From Corydoras sp. C115 (taxonomy: Eukaryota; Chordata; Actinopteri; Siluriformes; Callichthyidae): DNA of 64,000 nt. Where the stretch lies: the NCBI GenBank assembly GCA_019802505.1, contig JAFMOC010000078.1, positions 435,001 to 499,000 of the forward strand, read 5' to 3'. The position numbers were made by a program, and so were the translations under genes. Below are positions 54,746-64,000 of the stretch, piece by piece; the first letter of the stretch is position 1, and every line of letters starts with the position of its first letter. The notes beneath the pieces were generated by a model, which saw only the letters and a list, made by a program, of their open reading frames with translations, was not told where the DNA came from and did not search any database.

Positions 54746-55369
54746 TTGTCAATATTTCAACCACCGTTGTGGTTTTAACTTATTTTTAAAGGACACTCCT
54801 TAACTTTCACTAGTAGCATGTAGCTGACTGATTATAATTGAAAATATTTAGTAATGTAAGATGCTATTAGGATGTTTAATAATGGTGTATAACACAAATG
54901 TGATAGTTTATTATAAAACAGATGTTTTTATAATTATAAATATAATTTAATAAAGATAATTTTAAAATGCATGTACAGTACACTGTACAAATGTTCAATG
55001 TGATGGTTGTAAAACACTAAGACCGTGACCCAGCATTTAACAATTAAGTATAAAGCACTGGCTTGATGTTTTCATGCTGAGGACTCCACCTGTAATGGCC
55101 CACATTTTTGATCTCTCACAACAGGAGAGAGAAAAAGGTGCTTTACAGATAACAAGGCACATACTCGCTTCATTCAGGTCATTCTGAGGAGGCCTTGTTG
55201 TAAGGATAAAGCTTATTTCCCCTCTAGTTATGTGGAAAACCTGGATTGAATAAGCTAAGATTAATTAAACTTCTACTAATGTGACCTGCAGGCCCCTAAT
55301 CCATTTCCAGTGGGGGGAGGGACATGTCGGATTGTGAAACATCTTATTGTGTGAAACATACACATATAC
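54746..55369. other. AT-rich intron, nothing recognised
   Basis: No repeat or coding signal seen. 55110-55330 is more balanced in composition. Confidence 0.3.
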
Positions 55370-56432
55370 CAGGGGTGTAATGGTTAGGACAGCGCAGTTG
55401 CACATGGAATAGAATGGTACGGGATGTGCGAGGACCAAGAAACACTTGGCGGAACTAAAATTCTAAAAATGTACTCCCGAACCGAGTTGTGAGTTGCACC
55501 TTAGCTGTAAACACTTCTAAGCATGACATGAAATGACATGACATACTAAGCATTAGCATGTCATGCTAAGTGTAGCTCAGTTCAGAGGCGGTGCATGAAA
55601 GGCAAGTGGAAACCATACACACTAATGACACACACTGATTCATTCAAATCAACTGTGTGGGAGGAGTTTGGGTTCCTGTGATTGATTGTGAGGTATGTTT
55701 GTGGAAACATTTTGAACGTGCTAACGCATACTCAGCAGAATCATCCACATTGATAACTAGAGCTTATAAAAAACTTGCAACCCAATGATTAATCTCTGCA
55801 ACTGTTTACACTAATTTGACTAAACCTACAATTTTTTTCACGAGTTAATATGTCCACTCCCGAGATGGGAAATAAGACAGAACAAATCCATTACTGAAGC
55901 AATAAGCATGTGCAGTAATCCCATACATATCGCGGTGGTTACGTTCCAGAGACCCCACACACACACAGCATTAGCAACAAACACACAGCATTAGCAACAT
56001 GAAGAGCACAAAATGAAGCAACATCCACATCGTCCACATCGTTAACCGATTTCACTAAACCTACGTTGTACAGTAATCCCTCACATATTGCAGGGGGTTA
56101 CATTCCAGAGACCCCGCCATGTAGCAGTGTTATAATTATTATACTACTCATATGTTTGAAGCTTTATAAACTGATTCACGCTCGTATAAACACTTCATAT
56201 GCTATTAAAACTCTTAAACCTAAAATCTAGCAGCATATATAGCGCAAAATGCCACAAATGCAGCGAAAACTCTGATACAGATTTACATACGGTAAATAAA
56301 AAAAAACAAAAACAAATACAGCGAGATGTGAACCGCGATATGTTCCATATGCTGAAGTGGAGCACCCTGGTTTTAGGCTTTTAATAAAATAATTTACCAC
56401 GGTATGAACCGTTCAATACCATTACACCCCTA
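55370..56432. mobile_element. hAT-like non-autonomous element
   Basis: Begins CAGGGGTGTAATGG and ends CCATTACACCCCTA, a good inverted repeat. The flanks (ACATATAC, ACTCATAT) are at best a decayed 8-bp TSD. Inside, CAGTAATCCC-(A/T)CA(C/T)AT with TTACATTCCAGAGACCCC-type phrases occurs twice (about 55916 and 56070). 56183-56290 matches the left flank of hAT copy E. No transposase. Confidence 0.6.
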
Positions 56433-56462
56433 ACTCATATGCATGCTCACATACCACTTCAT

Positions 56463-56542
56463 TACACTGCACTCCATCCAGATCGGGATTCGAACCTGGA
56501 TCCCTAGCGCTGAGAGATGGACGTGCTAACCACTCTGGAAAT
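56463..56542 (-). mobile_element. tRNA-derived SINE, head fragment
   Basis: CATCCAGATCGGGATTCGAA to GTGCTAACCACT: only the tRNA-like head and the first core bases, in reverse. Confidence 0.8.
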
Positions 56543-56699
56543 TCCAATTATGTTTCAGGTGGCATCCTATTCCCTGAAAGTTACCCGACATGGATTACCT
56601 CTCTAATTAAAGATCTATACTTTATATTAGTTGTAAATGAGTTTAACTCATTGATCTTCAGGTAAAACTTTAATCTGTGCTGCATGTGATGCCTATAGC

Positions 56700-57130
56700 T
56701 CTAACCGCTTTACTTGTTTGTTTCTTTTGAGGTGTTGCTAATTTCCTGGAGGTGTCATCTCTTCCTCCATGGCTCTACCGAAGCACTGCAGCTACGACAA
56801 TTACTGGATGAAACCTGGATTTTTATTGGACTGGCAGTCCTGCAGGGTGCCATCAATGGATTTATTTTTCCAATTCTTAAATACAGGTCACCTGATCATC
56901 ACACAATCTGTACATGGCTGTTCTACACTGTTGATGCTGCCCGGCCGCTCAAGGAGGATGAGTCCCCCACTGAGCTTTGGTCCTCCCAAGGTTTCTTCCT
57001 CAAAATAACAACAGGGAGTTTTTTCTCACAACTTGTTTTTTGGGGGATTAAAGGCTTATAACACTGTAAAGCAGCTTTGTGAAAATGTACTATAAAAAGC
57101 ACTATATAAATAAATTACTTAAACTTTAAC
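56700..57130 (+). mobile_element. L2-like LINE, 3' UTR copy
   Basis: CTTTTGAGGTGTTGCTAATT, AAGGAGGATGAGTCCCCCAC and GTAAAGCAGCTTTGTGAAAA, ending TATATAAATAAATTACTTAA. No coding part. 56543-56699 before it is unremarkable. Confidence 0.82.
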
Positions 57131-58148
57131 TTAATGAATGCCGTGGGTCATGTGACCAAAGGCATTACTCGTAAGGACCTAAAGGACTATGTGGTATACT
57201 GGTCAGTTTTATGATAGTCCCTGGTTACAGAGATATACACACACACACATTCACACTCACCCACCCACATGATGACATACACAGAAAAACAAGCAAAGCA
57301 GGACGTCTCATTAAAACAACACAACAGATGCTACCAAATAAAACCGAAAGCAGCTGTAAATTAGGAGGAAAAGAAGGCAACATGGTTCATAACCTGAAAG
57401 CCCATGACTAACCGATAGTGGGGTTATTAGCAGGACAGATGTGAAGATGCGACCATTGCCACTGGGTTTATTGCGAGCTGTTAAAACCAAAAAAAGAAAG
57501 AATTATAAAGCGAAGTAAGTAATAAACTGGAGCCAGACACGATGTAACAGCAGTGTATCTGGGGGAACATAGACAGGCGCTGATGTGAAGGTAGCAAAGC
57601 ACGAGCCAAAAATGAGTCCAATGATCAGAGAAAAAAACAAAACAAAACATAAAAAACGAGATGAACGCTTGCTTTCCATCCAAGGCCAAAAGGGTACCAT
57701 CACCCGAGACTTCTGTTCGAAATAAATAATGTTACGATGTTAATGAGCCAATCTTTACCATGATAGCTTTACTTCATGGAACGGCTCGGTGGGTAGGGGG
57801 ATGCACACTCTCCCCAATGAATTTTAAAATGCCCTGGTCTCTATGGCAACACGGCACTAGCAGCACTTAACGCATGAATAGGCGTCTGGTGGTGCATCTA
57901 CGTCTCCTCGCTCGAAACTTCGGCTGCTAATGTTTTAAACGAACAGCGGGAAGTGGGGAAAATCTTAAATGGCCATCTTAAAGAGTGCAGCCATCCCCAA
58001 GTTCTGATGGGAGGAGTTGGAGGGGGTGGGCTGCATGATCGGCCCCCTAACACCCACCCACTCATCGCAACAGTGCAATGATGTAAGAAAATGGAACTTG
58101 TCTGTTGGCTGTCAGGAGTTCTAAGTTGGCTGTCACACTAACTATGGC
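57131..58148. other. Intron, mostly unrecognised
   Basis: A short CA run lies at 57238-57250. 57420-57720 and 57850-58100 look like parts of an unnamed GC-richer repeat (GTTTATTGCGAGCTG, AGTGCAGCCATCC), but I could not match them within the window. No credible ORF. Confidence 0.3.
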
Positions 58149-58263
58149 ACTGATGGCGCAGTGGTCAGCACATCCGCTTTTCTGCGCTGGGGATCCAGGT
58201 TCGAATATAGATCTGGGTGGAGTTTACATGTTCTCCCCACGTCCACGTGGGTTTCCTCCGGCT
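58149..58263 (+). mobile_element. tRNA-derived SINE, 5' 115 bp only
   Basis: GATGGCGCAGTGGTCAGCAC, GGTTCGAATATAGATCTGG and GTGGGTTTCCTCCGG. It stops exactly where a LINE tail begins, so the LINE insertion or a recombination removed the rest. Confidence 0.85.
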
Positions 58264-58535
58264 TCAAGTAATTTATTTATATAGCGATTTTTACAATAGC
58301 AAATTGTCACAAAGCAGCTTTACAGTGTTATAAGCCTTTGAACCCCAAAAGCACAAGCGAAAGCAACAGTGGCAAGAAAAAACTGTTGTGTTGGGAGAAC
58401 CAAGGCTCATCCTCCTCGAGGGCCGGGCAGCATCAACAGTGTGGGACAGCCATGTACAGATTGTGTGATTATCAGGTGACCTGTATTTAACAATTGAAAA
58501 CTATATAAGTCCATTGAGGGCAAACTGCAGGACTA
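58264..58535 (-). mobile_element. L2-like LINE, 3' tail only
   Basis: CAAGTAATTTATTTATATAG, CACAAAGCAGCTTTACAGTG and CTCATCCTCCTCGAGG in reverse sense. Confidence 0.8.
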
Positions 58536-58724
58536 AAAAAAAAAAAGATGGTTTCCAAAAAATAAGGGGGGGGGGTCACTTACACATAGAATCACATTGA
58601 CATACAATTTAGCAATTGAGAGCATTGAAAGCATTAATGTGACAGCTTTTTTAAGGGAAAAAATAAGAAGTGACAAAAGAAAGTCAGTGTATTATAGTGT
58701 ATTTGTAGTTCTAGCATCGACACA

Positions 58725-58975
58725 CAAAGACACACACTACATGGGGCAATTTAGAGCATTCAATTTTACCTGGAACCCATCCATCCATCCATTATCTTTC
58801 ACTTTATCCTCTACTAGGGTCGCTGGAGGGTTCCCCATGCCCATCCACGGGAGAACGTTTCGGGGCACTGGACAGATACACCCAGGACAGGGCCCCAATC
58901 TATCGCACACTCACTCACACAAACACACACTATATGGGGCACTACATTCAATTTTACCTTGAATCCATGATAAAT
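58725..58975 (-). mobile_element. tRNA-derived SINE fragments
   Basis: A stub (CACTACATGGGGCAATTTAG, 58733-58770) is followed by a 3' two-thirds copy from CCATCCATCCATTATCTTTC to TTGAATCCATGA. Two overlapping partial copies or one duplicated copy. 58536-58724 shows a G9 run and nothing else. Confidence 0.8.
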
Positions 58976-59251
58976 GTATAAACAGAGAAAAAGGAAGGTT
59001 AATTCAGATGGTATGCTATAAAAAAAGAAAAGCCAACCACAAAAACTGAAAGAAATACGAAAGAGAAATAAACTGAAATCGAGTTCTAGCTCGCACTTTC
59101 ACTTTCGCACTTTTTAAAAAAGCATCCTGTTGCTTTAATATAGCTCCTGTTTTTACTTAAGGAAAAATATGTTTATGATTTATTAATCATTTATTGAGTT
59201 CAGCATTTAAACAATGAAAATAGTTAAAATATATCGAACAATATTTGTAAT

Positions 59252-59640
59252 GGGTGGCACGGTGGCACAGTGGTAAGCACAGTTGCCTCTCAGCGCTGGG
59301 GATCCAGGTTCTCTCCATCTCTGCGTGGGTTTCCTCCGGGTTCTCCGGTTTCCTCCCACAGTCCAAAAACATGGATCAAGGTCAACTGAATTCTCCAAAA
59401 ATTGCCCCATATAGAGTGTGTTTGTGTGTGTGTCTACCCAGCGATAGTTCGGTGCCCTGTCCTGGGTGTATTAGCCCAGCACCCGAAACATTCTCCCTGG
59501 ATGGGCATGGGAAACCCACCGCGACCTAGTAGAGGATAAAGCGGAAGATGATGGATGGATGGATTCAACGTAAAATGTAATGCTCTAAATAGCCCCATAT
59601 AGTGTTTGTCGGTATGAGTGAGTGTGGTCAGCGACAGAAG
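59252..59640 (+). mobile_element. tRNA-derived SINE plus a 3' stub
   Basis: 59252-59567: GGCACGGTGGCACAGTGGTA to GATGATGGATGGATGG, with 30 bp missing after GGGGATCCAGG. 59568-59640 then repeats a piece of the box region (AGCCCCATATAGTG, GAGTGAGTGTGGTCAGCGAC). 58976-59251 before it holds nothing recognised. Confidence 0.85.
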
Positions 59641-59754
59641 TTAGAACTACAAATGAACTATAAATGACTGTCTTTTGTTGATTAGTGTTTTTTGCCTTTA
59701 AAAAAACTGTCACTTTTTAAAACAACTTCATGACTTTATTGCTTTGAATGATAT

Positions 59755-59761
59755 AAATTGC

Positions 59762-59829
<68 letters not shown>

Positions 59830-59905
59830 TGTCTGTGTGAGTGTATAAGTGACCCCACCGCTCCCCAAGTAGAGGATTAAGATGAAAGACACGAGAGGAA
59901 TCAAT
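59755..59905 (+). repeat. SINE box fragment with (TA)n expansion
   Basis: AATTGCCCC is followed by about 31 TA units (59765-59826), then GTGTGTCTGTGTGAGTG, GACCCCACC and AGAGGATTAAGATGAAAGA. The array sits exactly where normal copies have CATATAGTG. Confidence 0.85.
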
Positions 59906-60387
59906 GAATGATATTTGTTATTTGTTTTGGTTTTCAGTTGTTGTTGACATAAAATGCTGATAGAACTACTAGGATACTTCGGTATACATGATATGGCTCT
60001 AAATCACAACACAAGTTAGTGTTAGTGGTAAGACCCGACTGAATTCTAATTAAATACCCTTGCAGCAAAGAATTTTTTTTTTTTGGAATATTTTCCATCC
60101 TGTCAAATTTGGATTTCCTCCTCGTCAAATGACTTCCTTTGATTTGAAATGTTAAAGCCCCGGAGGAGAGCGCTGCCTGTGCTCTGCCATTTACAGGAAT
60201 AACCGAGACAGACATAACATCCTTTCTACCTTAAAACCAGGGGGGGTCCCATCAAGTTCAGCTCTGGTGAACTTTGACATGCAAATTCCTACCGTCACCA
60301 AGCAACAACACTCCAGATGGTCCAGATGATGTAACTCTCCATAGAGTTTTGGTTTCCAGGCTCCATAACTGCAAAGAACTGAATTCA
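59906..60387. other. Intron, nothing recognised
   Basis: Non-repetitive, balanced composition at 60110-60380 (CTTCCTTTGATTTGAAATG, CCTACCGTCACCAAGCAAC). No splice-flanked coding frame. Confidence 0.3.
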
Positions 60388-60666
60388 TCCATCCATCCAT
60401 TATCTTCTGCTTTATCCTCTACTAGGGTCACAGGGGAGAATGTTTCGGTCGCTGGGTAGATACACCCAGGACAGGGCGCCAATCTATCACCGGGCACACA
60501 CTCACTCACACAGACACACTTTATATGGGGCAATTTGGAGCATTCAATTGACCTTGATTCATGTTTTTGGACTATGAGAGGAAACCGGAGAACCCGGAGG
60601 AAACCCACGCGGACACAGGGAGAACATGTGAACTCCTCCCAGATTGGGATTTGAACCGGGAATCCC
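60388..60666 (-). mobile_element. tRNA-derived SINE
   Basis: CCATCCATCCATTATCTTCT to TTTGAACCGGGAATCCC. The GGTTCCCCATGCCCATCC segment is deleted and the tRNA 5' end is missing. Confidence 0.9.
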
Positions 60667-60769
60667 TTTTAACTGCTTATCATTCACCTATCCTAAATTT
60701 TTCGCATGATATCTCCTGACAGGAATGGGCTTTATACAGAGAGTATTTAATAAAGCCATAAGGTACAAG

Positions 60770-60960
60770 AGGTTGTGCATTATTGTGAATAAATCACAGG
60801 AAAGAGGTGCTATTAGACATGATGCGTAGCAGAGTACAGTTACACCTCTATCCCTTGATTTATTCATAATAATGCAGAACCTGGAGTGCCTTATTGCTCT
60901 TATAAAATGGTTACAAACACACTATAATAAAAAATATATATTTAATTAATTTAATCTGGT
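60770..60960 (+). repeat. Family X foldback core
   Basis: GCATTATTGTGAATAAATCA at about 60778 is complementary to TGATTTATTCATAATAATGC near 60857-60876. Between them is GGTGCTATTAGACATGATGC. AGTGCCTTATTGCTCTTATA follows, as at 5115 and 1237. Confidence 0.7.
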
Positions 60961-60999
60961 GATTTTTTCGAAAACCAAAATTTCCCTTCACTTTGTATT

Positions 61000-61085
61000 A
61001 TCAGAATCAGAATCAGAATCAGAATCGGACTTTATTGGCCAAGTATGCTCACACATACAAGGAATTTGTCTTTGGTTCCAATAGC
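61000..61085 (+). repeat. Dispersed teleost LINE-tail repeat with (TCAGAA)n
   Basis: ATCAGAATCAGAATCAGAAT then GACTTTATTGGCCAAGTATG and CACATACAAGGAATTTGTC, the same as at 39742. Confidence 0.65.
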
Positions 61086-61689
61086 CCACAGTGATTATGT
61101 TGATTATGTATATATAATAAGTGATTATGTTGTTATTTGCACTCCCGAAACTCGGGCTATTTTACATGCTACAAGACAAATGTCTCTCATTGGTGAGATG
61201 AGTGCTTGTACAGTACACAGCTAAGGAATCTGGTGAATCGTTCCCGAGACATTCCAGTTTTTCAGAGCCAAAATTCCCATTCACTTTGCATTACGGTGAT
61301 ATTTGCACCCCCGGAACTTAGGCAATTTTTCGTGCTACAAGATGAACGTTGCTCATTGCTGAGATGAAACGCACCTTTTTAGAATTGCTTATAATCTCTG
61401 ATTTTATTTCCTCTATCTTTTAATTTATTTTTTACTTAAATTTATTTTACTATGATTGGCTGATTGCCTTATTTATTATTGATGTTTTATTGTTTTTTCT
61501 TTGTAAGGTGACCTTGAGTGTCCAGAAAGGCGCCATCAAATCAAATGTATTATTATTATTATGTAGATGAATGTCGCTGGTGTCGGAGATGGCTGCAGCC
61601 AGACCAGTCTTGTGAAATCGCAACGTGATCGCACGCTTTGTTTACTCATGATCACTTTTCAAAAATGGCAATGGACATTTCCAATAGGA
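61086..61689. other. Intron with a local duplicated motif
   Basis: 61120-61225 and 61290-61370 share phrases (GCACTCCCGAAACTCGGGC / GCACCCCCGGAACTTAGGC; GTGCTACAAGA; CTCATTG-TGAGATGA), so this is an old tandem or paired repeat of about 165 bp. Nothing coding. Confidence 0.45.
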
Positions 61690-61860
61690 AAAATCAGATT
61701 TTTAAAGTGGCATAACTTTTTTTAATTTTTGAGATACAAACGTGAAACTTCACCACGCCCAATCATTTTTGTTTACCAACTGTTTAAGATATCGATGCCG
61801 CTCCCGCTCTGAATCATCGGTCCTATTAAGGCGACCCACACCCTTTTTGTGCCAATTACT
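61690..61860 (-). repeat. Diverged unit of the 131-bp satellite
   Basis: Read on the minus strand: GGGTGTGGGTCGCCTTAATA, GGACCGATGATTCAGAGC, ATATCTTAAACAGTTGG and AAAAATGATTGGGCGTGG follow the order of the units at 33.05-33.84 kb. Confidence 0.6.
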
Positions 61861-62549
61861 TGCATTCATTTTAAAATAGTCCTGACCACTTTTTAAAATA
61901 ACTTAATTTAAATGCTCTAAATTGCCCCTATATAGTGTGTGTGTCTGTGTGAGTGGGTGTGTAAGTGACCCCCCCCCCCCCCCAGAACTCTAGTAAAGGA
62001 TTAAGATGAAAGACGGAAGAGGAATCAATGAATGATATTTGTTGTTTGTTTAGTTTTTCAGTTATTGTTAACATAAAATGAGATGAGTGAGATGATCTTT
62101 GATGTGACAACAGCTTATAGACAACCTATCACCCGGCCATGCCCACATTTTTGCCTTGGTCACTGCTTTGCTTTGATATACTGTACATATGCACCATGTC
62201 ACCTATATCCAAGCTGGAAACCAGGAAATGAACCTCTCTAGTTACCCCTGTGTTCTGATTACTTGTACTTGTTCTAGAGGGTGTTCTTTCCTCCGCCATC
62301 ATGAAGTTTCAAAAGTCGAATAAATTAGTTATTTGCTGTTATTCAGATTGTATGTTTAATGGCTGATGCTGTTAATAGTGCCTGATGCGAATGCTTGTGT
62401 TGCTATTGCTATTTTTGGCCATCATGACATCAGAGACCGGCTTGTAATGACATGAAGCGTTTGGCGAGTGTTGTTTTAACAATGGCCAGCTCATTGAGCC
62501 TTCACTTATTTTGATCATGTATTGGGATGAACTTATGAGAACATGAAAG

Positions 62550-62550
<1 letters not shown>
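61861..62550. other. Intron with a SINE 3' fragment
   Basis: 61905-62010 (CTCTAAATTGCCCCTATATA, GTGTGTCTGTGTGAGTGG, C16 run, AGGATTAAGATGAAAGAC) is a SINE 3' part like that at 59755. The remainder is not recognised. Confidence 0.45.

Positions 62551-62551
<1 letters not shown>

Positions 62552-62593
<42 letters not shown>
62552..62593. repeat. (GT)n microsatellite
   Basis: About 20 GT units. Confidence 0.97.
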
Positions 62594-62595
<2 letters not shown>

Positions 62596-63283
62596 TCTAC
62601 CTCCTGAGTGAAAATCACCACCTGCTGCTACTGTCAATATGAGCTTTGTATTTTGTAAAATAAATAAATTAATTAAATAATTAATAAATAACTATCTATC
62701 CATTATCTTCCGCTTTATCGACATCGAGGGTCACGGGGGGTGGGGGGGGTCCCATGCCCATCCAGGGGAGAACAGGACAGGACGCCAAACTGTGACTGGG
62801 CACACACTCACTCACACAAACACTCTATTGACCTTGATCCATGTTTTCAGAGGAAGAGAACCCGGAGGAAGCCCACGCAGACATGGGGAGAACATGGAAA
62901 CTCCACCCAGATTGGGATTCGAACCGGGAATCCCTAGCGCTGAGAGGCGAACATGCTAACCACTGAGCCACCGTGTCGTCCTAATAAATAACTAATATAA
63001 ATATAAGAAGGAGGTCTTGAAGCGAATGAAGAACTCTTCATATACGACTGAATAAGAAAGTCAAAAGAATCCTCCTCGATTTTTGACGCGATGAGCAACA
63101 AACCGCAGCATCTTCCACTTCATCCATGGCTGCTGGAAATGCCGCTTGCCCCACCCACTCCGCTTTGTTAACCGAGGAAGCCGAAACCTTGGGCCAGGGA
63201 AGGCACCCCCGCTGGAGAACATGCCTGCGAACTGAGGTGACGGGTGACATCATCTGCCACATGTGTCCTGATTTGTCCCGGGT
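62594..63283 (+). repeat. Unnamed repeat split by a SINE; second copy at 63.8 kb
   Basis: CACCACCTGCTGCTACTGTC, AATATGAGCTTTG and, after the SINE, GAATGAAGAACTC with AATAAGAAAGTC reappear at 63817-63925. In both places a (GT)n array precedes. 63155-63285 also parallels 38150-38300. I cannot name the family. Confidence 0.55.
62694..62981 (-). mobile_element. tRNA-derived SINE with 12-bp TSD
   Basis: TAATAAATAACT at 62682-62693 and 62982-62993 flanks a copy with deletions near 62775 and 62850. The head ends GAGCCACCGTGTCGTCC. Confidence 0.93.
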
Positions 63284-63600
63284 TTAAGTAATTCAATTCA
63301 AGTAATTTATTTATAGAGTGCTTTTTTGTCACAAAGCAGCTTTACAGTGTTAAAAGCCTTTAAACCCCCAAAGAGCAAGCCGAAGTGACAGTGGCAAGAA
63401 AAAAACTCCCTGTTGTGTTGTTATCTTAAGAAAGAAATCTTGGGAGTACCAAGGCTCAGTGGGGGACTCATCCTCCTTGAGCGGTCAGGTGGCATCAACA
63501 GTGTAGGACAGCCATGTACAGATTGTGTGATGATGATCAGGTGACCCATATTTAACTATACAAGTCCATTGAGGGAGTCCTGGAGAACTACCAGTCCAAT
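63284..63600 (-). mobile_element. L2-like LINE, 3' tail only
   Basis: AATTCAAGTAATTTATTTAT, CACAAAGCAGCTTTACAGTG, AAAGCCTTTAAACCCCCAAA and GGGGGACTCATCCTCCTTGA in reverse sense. Confidence 0.82.
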
Positions 63601-63736
63601 AAAACCAGTCCACGACCGGAGCCAGGATTTTCTCCCAAACAGGAACGGACTTTATTACAGACAGTATTTAATATGCATTTAAGTACAGCTGTTGGCACAG
63701 TGTCACACACCAAAAACTTACAAGAACCAGACAGAG

Positions 63737-63807
<71 letters not shown>

Positions 63808-63973
63808 GTGTAAAATTACCACCTGCTGCTACTGTCAATTTGAGCTTTGAATCTTGCAAAACATAAAGCAGAGCTTCAAGAGAATGAAGAACTCAGTGAT
63901 CTGACTAAATAAGAAAGTCTGTCAAAAGATAGTCCATTCTTTATTTGTTTTACTGAAGTGAAACTAAAGAGTA
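63601..63973. repeat. (GT)n array and second copy of the 62.6-kb repeat
   Basis: (GT)n occupies about 63737-63803. 63817-63925 is the second copy of the repeat described at 62594. 63601-63736 is unremarkable (AACGGACTTTATTACAGAC). Confidence 0.6.
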
Positions 63974-64000
63974 GGGGTGCAGAAAAAAATTGATTCTTCA
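63974..64000 (+). mobile_element. Start of a hAT element cut by the window edge
   Basis: TAGGGGTGCAGAAAAAAAT then TGATTCTTCA is the terminus of the hAT family whose other end lies at about 11750-11777 in inverted form. Confidence 0.7.

Overview
The window is teleost genomic DNA that is almost wholly intronic and unusually rich in transposable elements. The only host coding sequence I can support is one 106-bp exon on the minus strand (4269-4374). It encodes part of the first cyclic-nucleotide-binding domain of cGMP-dependent protein kinase 1 (prkg1) and has good splice sites on both sides. Neither neighbouring prkg1 exon is visible, so positions 1-4268 and 4375-64000 look like the two flanking introns. 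prkg1 is known for very long introns, which fits. Fish origin rests on the repeats: tRNA-derived SINEs with a conserved core and GGAT/GAAT tails, L2-like and Rex1-like LINEs, Tc1/mariner remnants and several hAT families. An ostariophysan fish is my guess only. All family names are recognition from memory, not database results.

Layout. 1-4 kb: a decayed Tc1-like element, several SINEs and an AT-rich foldback repeat called family X here. 4-7 kb: the prkg1 exon, a solo LTR and family X. 8-10 kb: a complete hAT copy (A) that splits a SINE. 10-14.5 kb: SINEs, Tc1 remnants and a Rex1-like 3' end. 14.6-17.9 kb: a long L2-like LINE with a recent 678/680-bp tandem duplication, inserted in an older dispersed repeat. 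18-22 kb: SINEs and a tandem-repeat block. 23-25.4 kb: a second LINE inside a SINE. 26-30.4 kb: CA-rich tracts with hAT copy B, which itself holds a SINE and a solo LTR. 33-34 kb: a 131-bp satellite. 35.6-37.4 kb: hAT copy C holding a 1.1-kb solo LTR. 38.5-42 kb: hAT copy D holding another hAT, which holds a SINE and a LINE. 45.5-48.4 kb: a young SINE and hAT copy E with a solo LTR. 49.4-51.2 kb: an LTR-retrotransposon remnant with two minisatellites. 51-64 kb: LINE tails, SINEs, microsatellites and a further hAT-like element, ending at the terminus of another hAT.

The insertions are best read as a layered history. Many target-site duplications (TSDs) are readable by eye: 8 bp for hATs, 5 bp for solo LTRs, 8-16 bp for SINEs. 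Two insertions in copy B have matching empty sites in copy E. I found no rRNA, CRISPR array or bacterial-type gene, and no functional tRNA gene.
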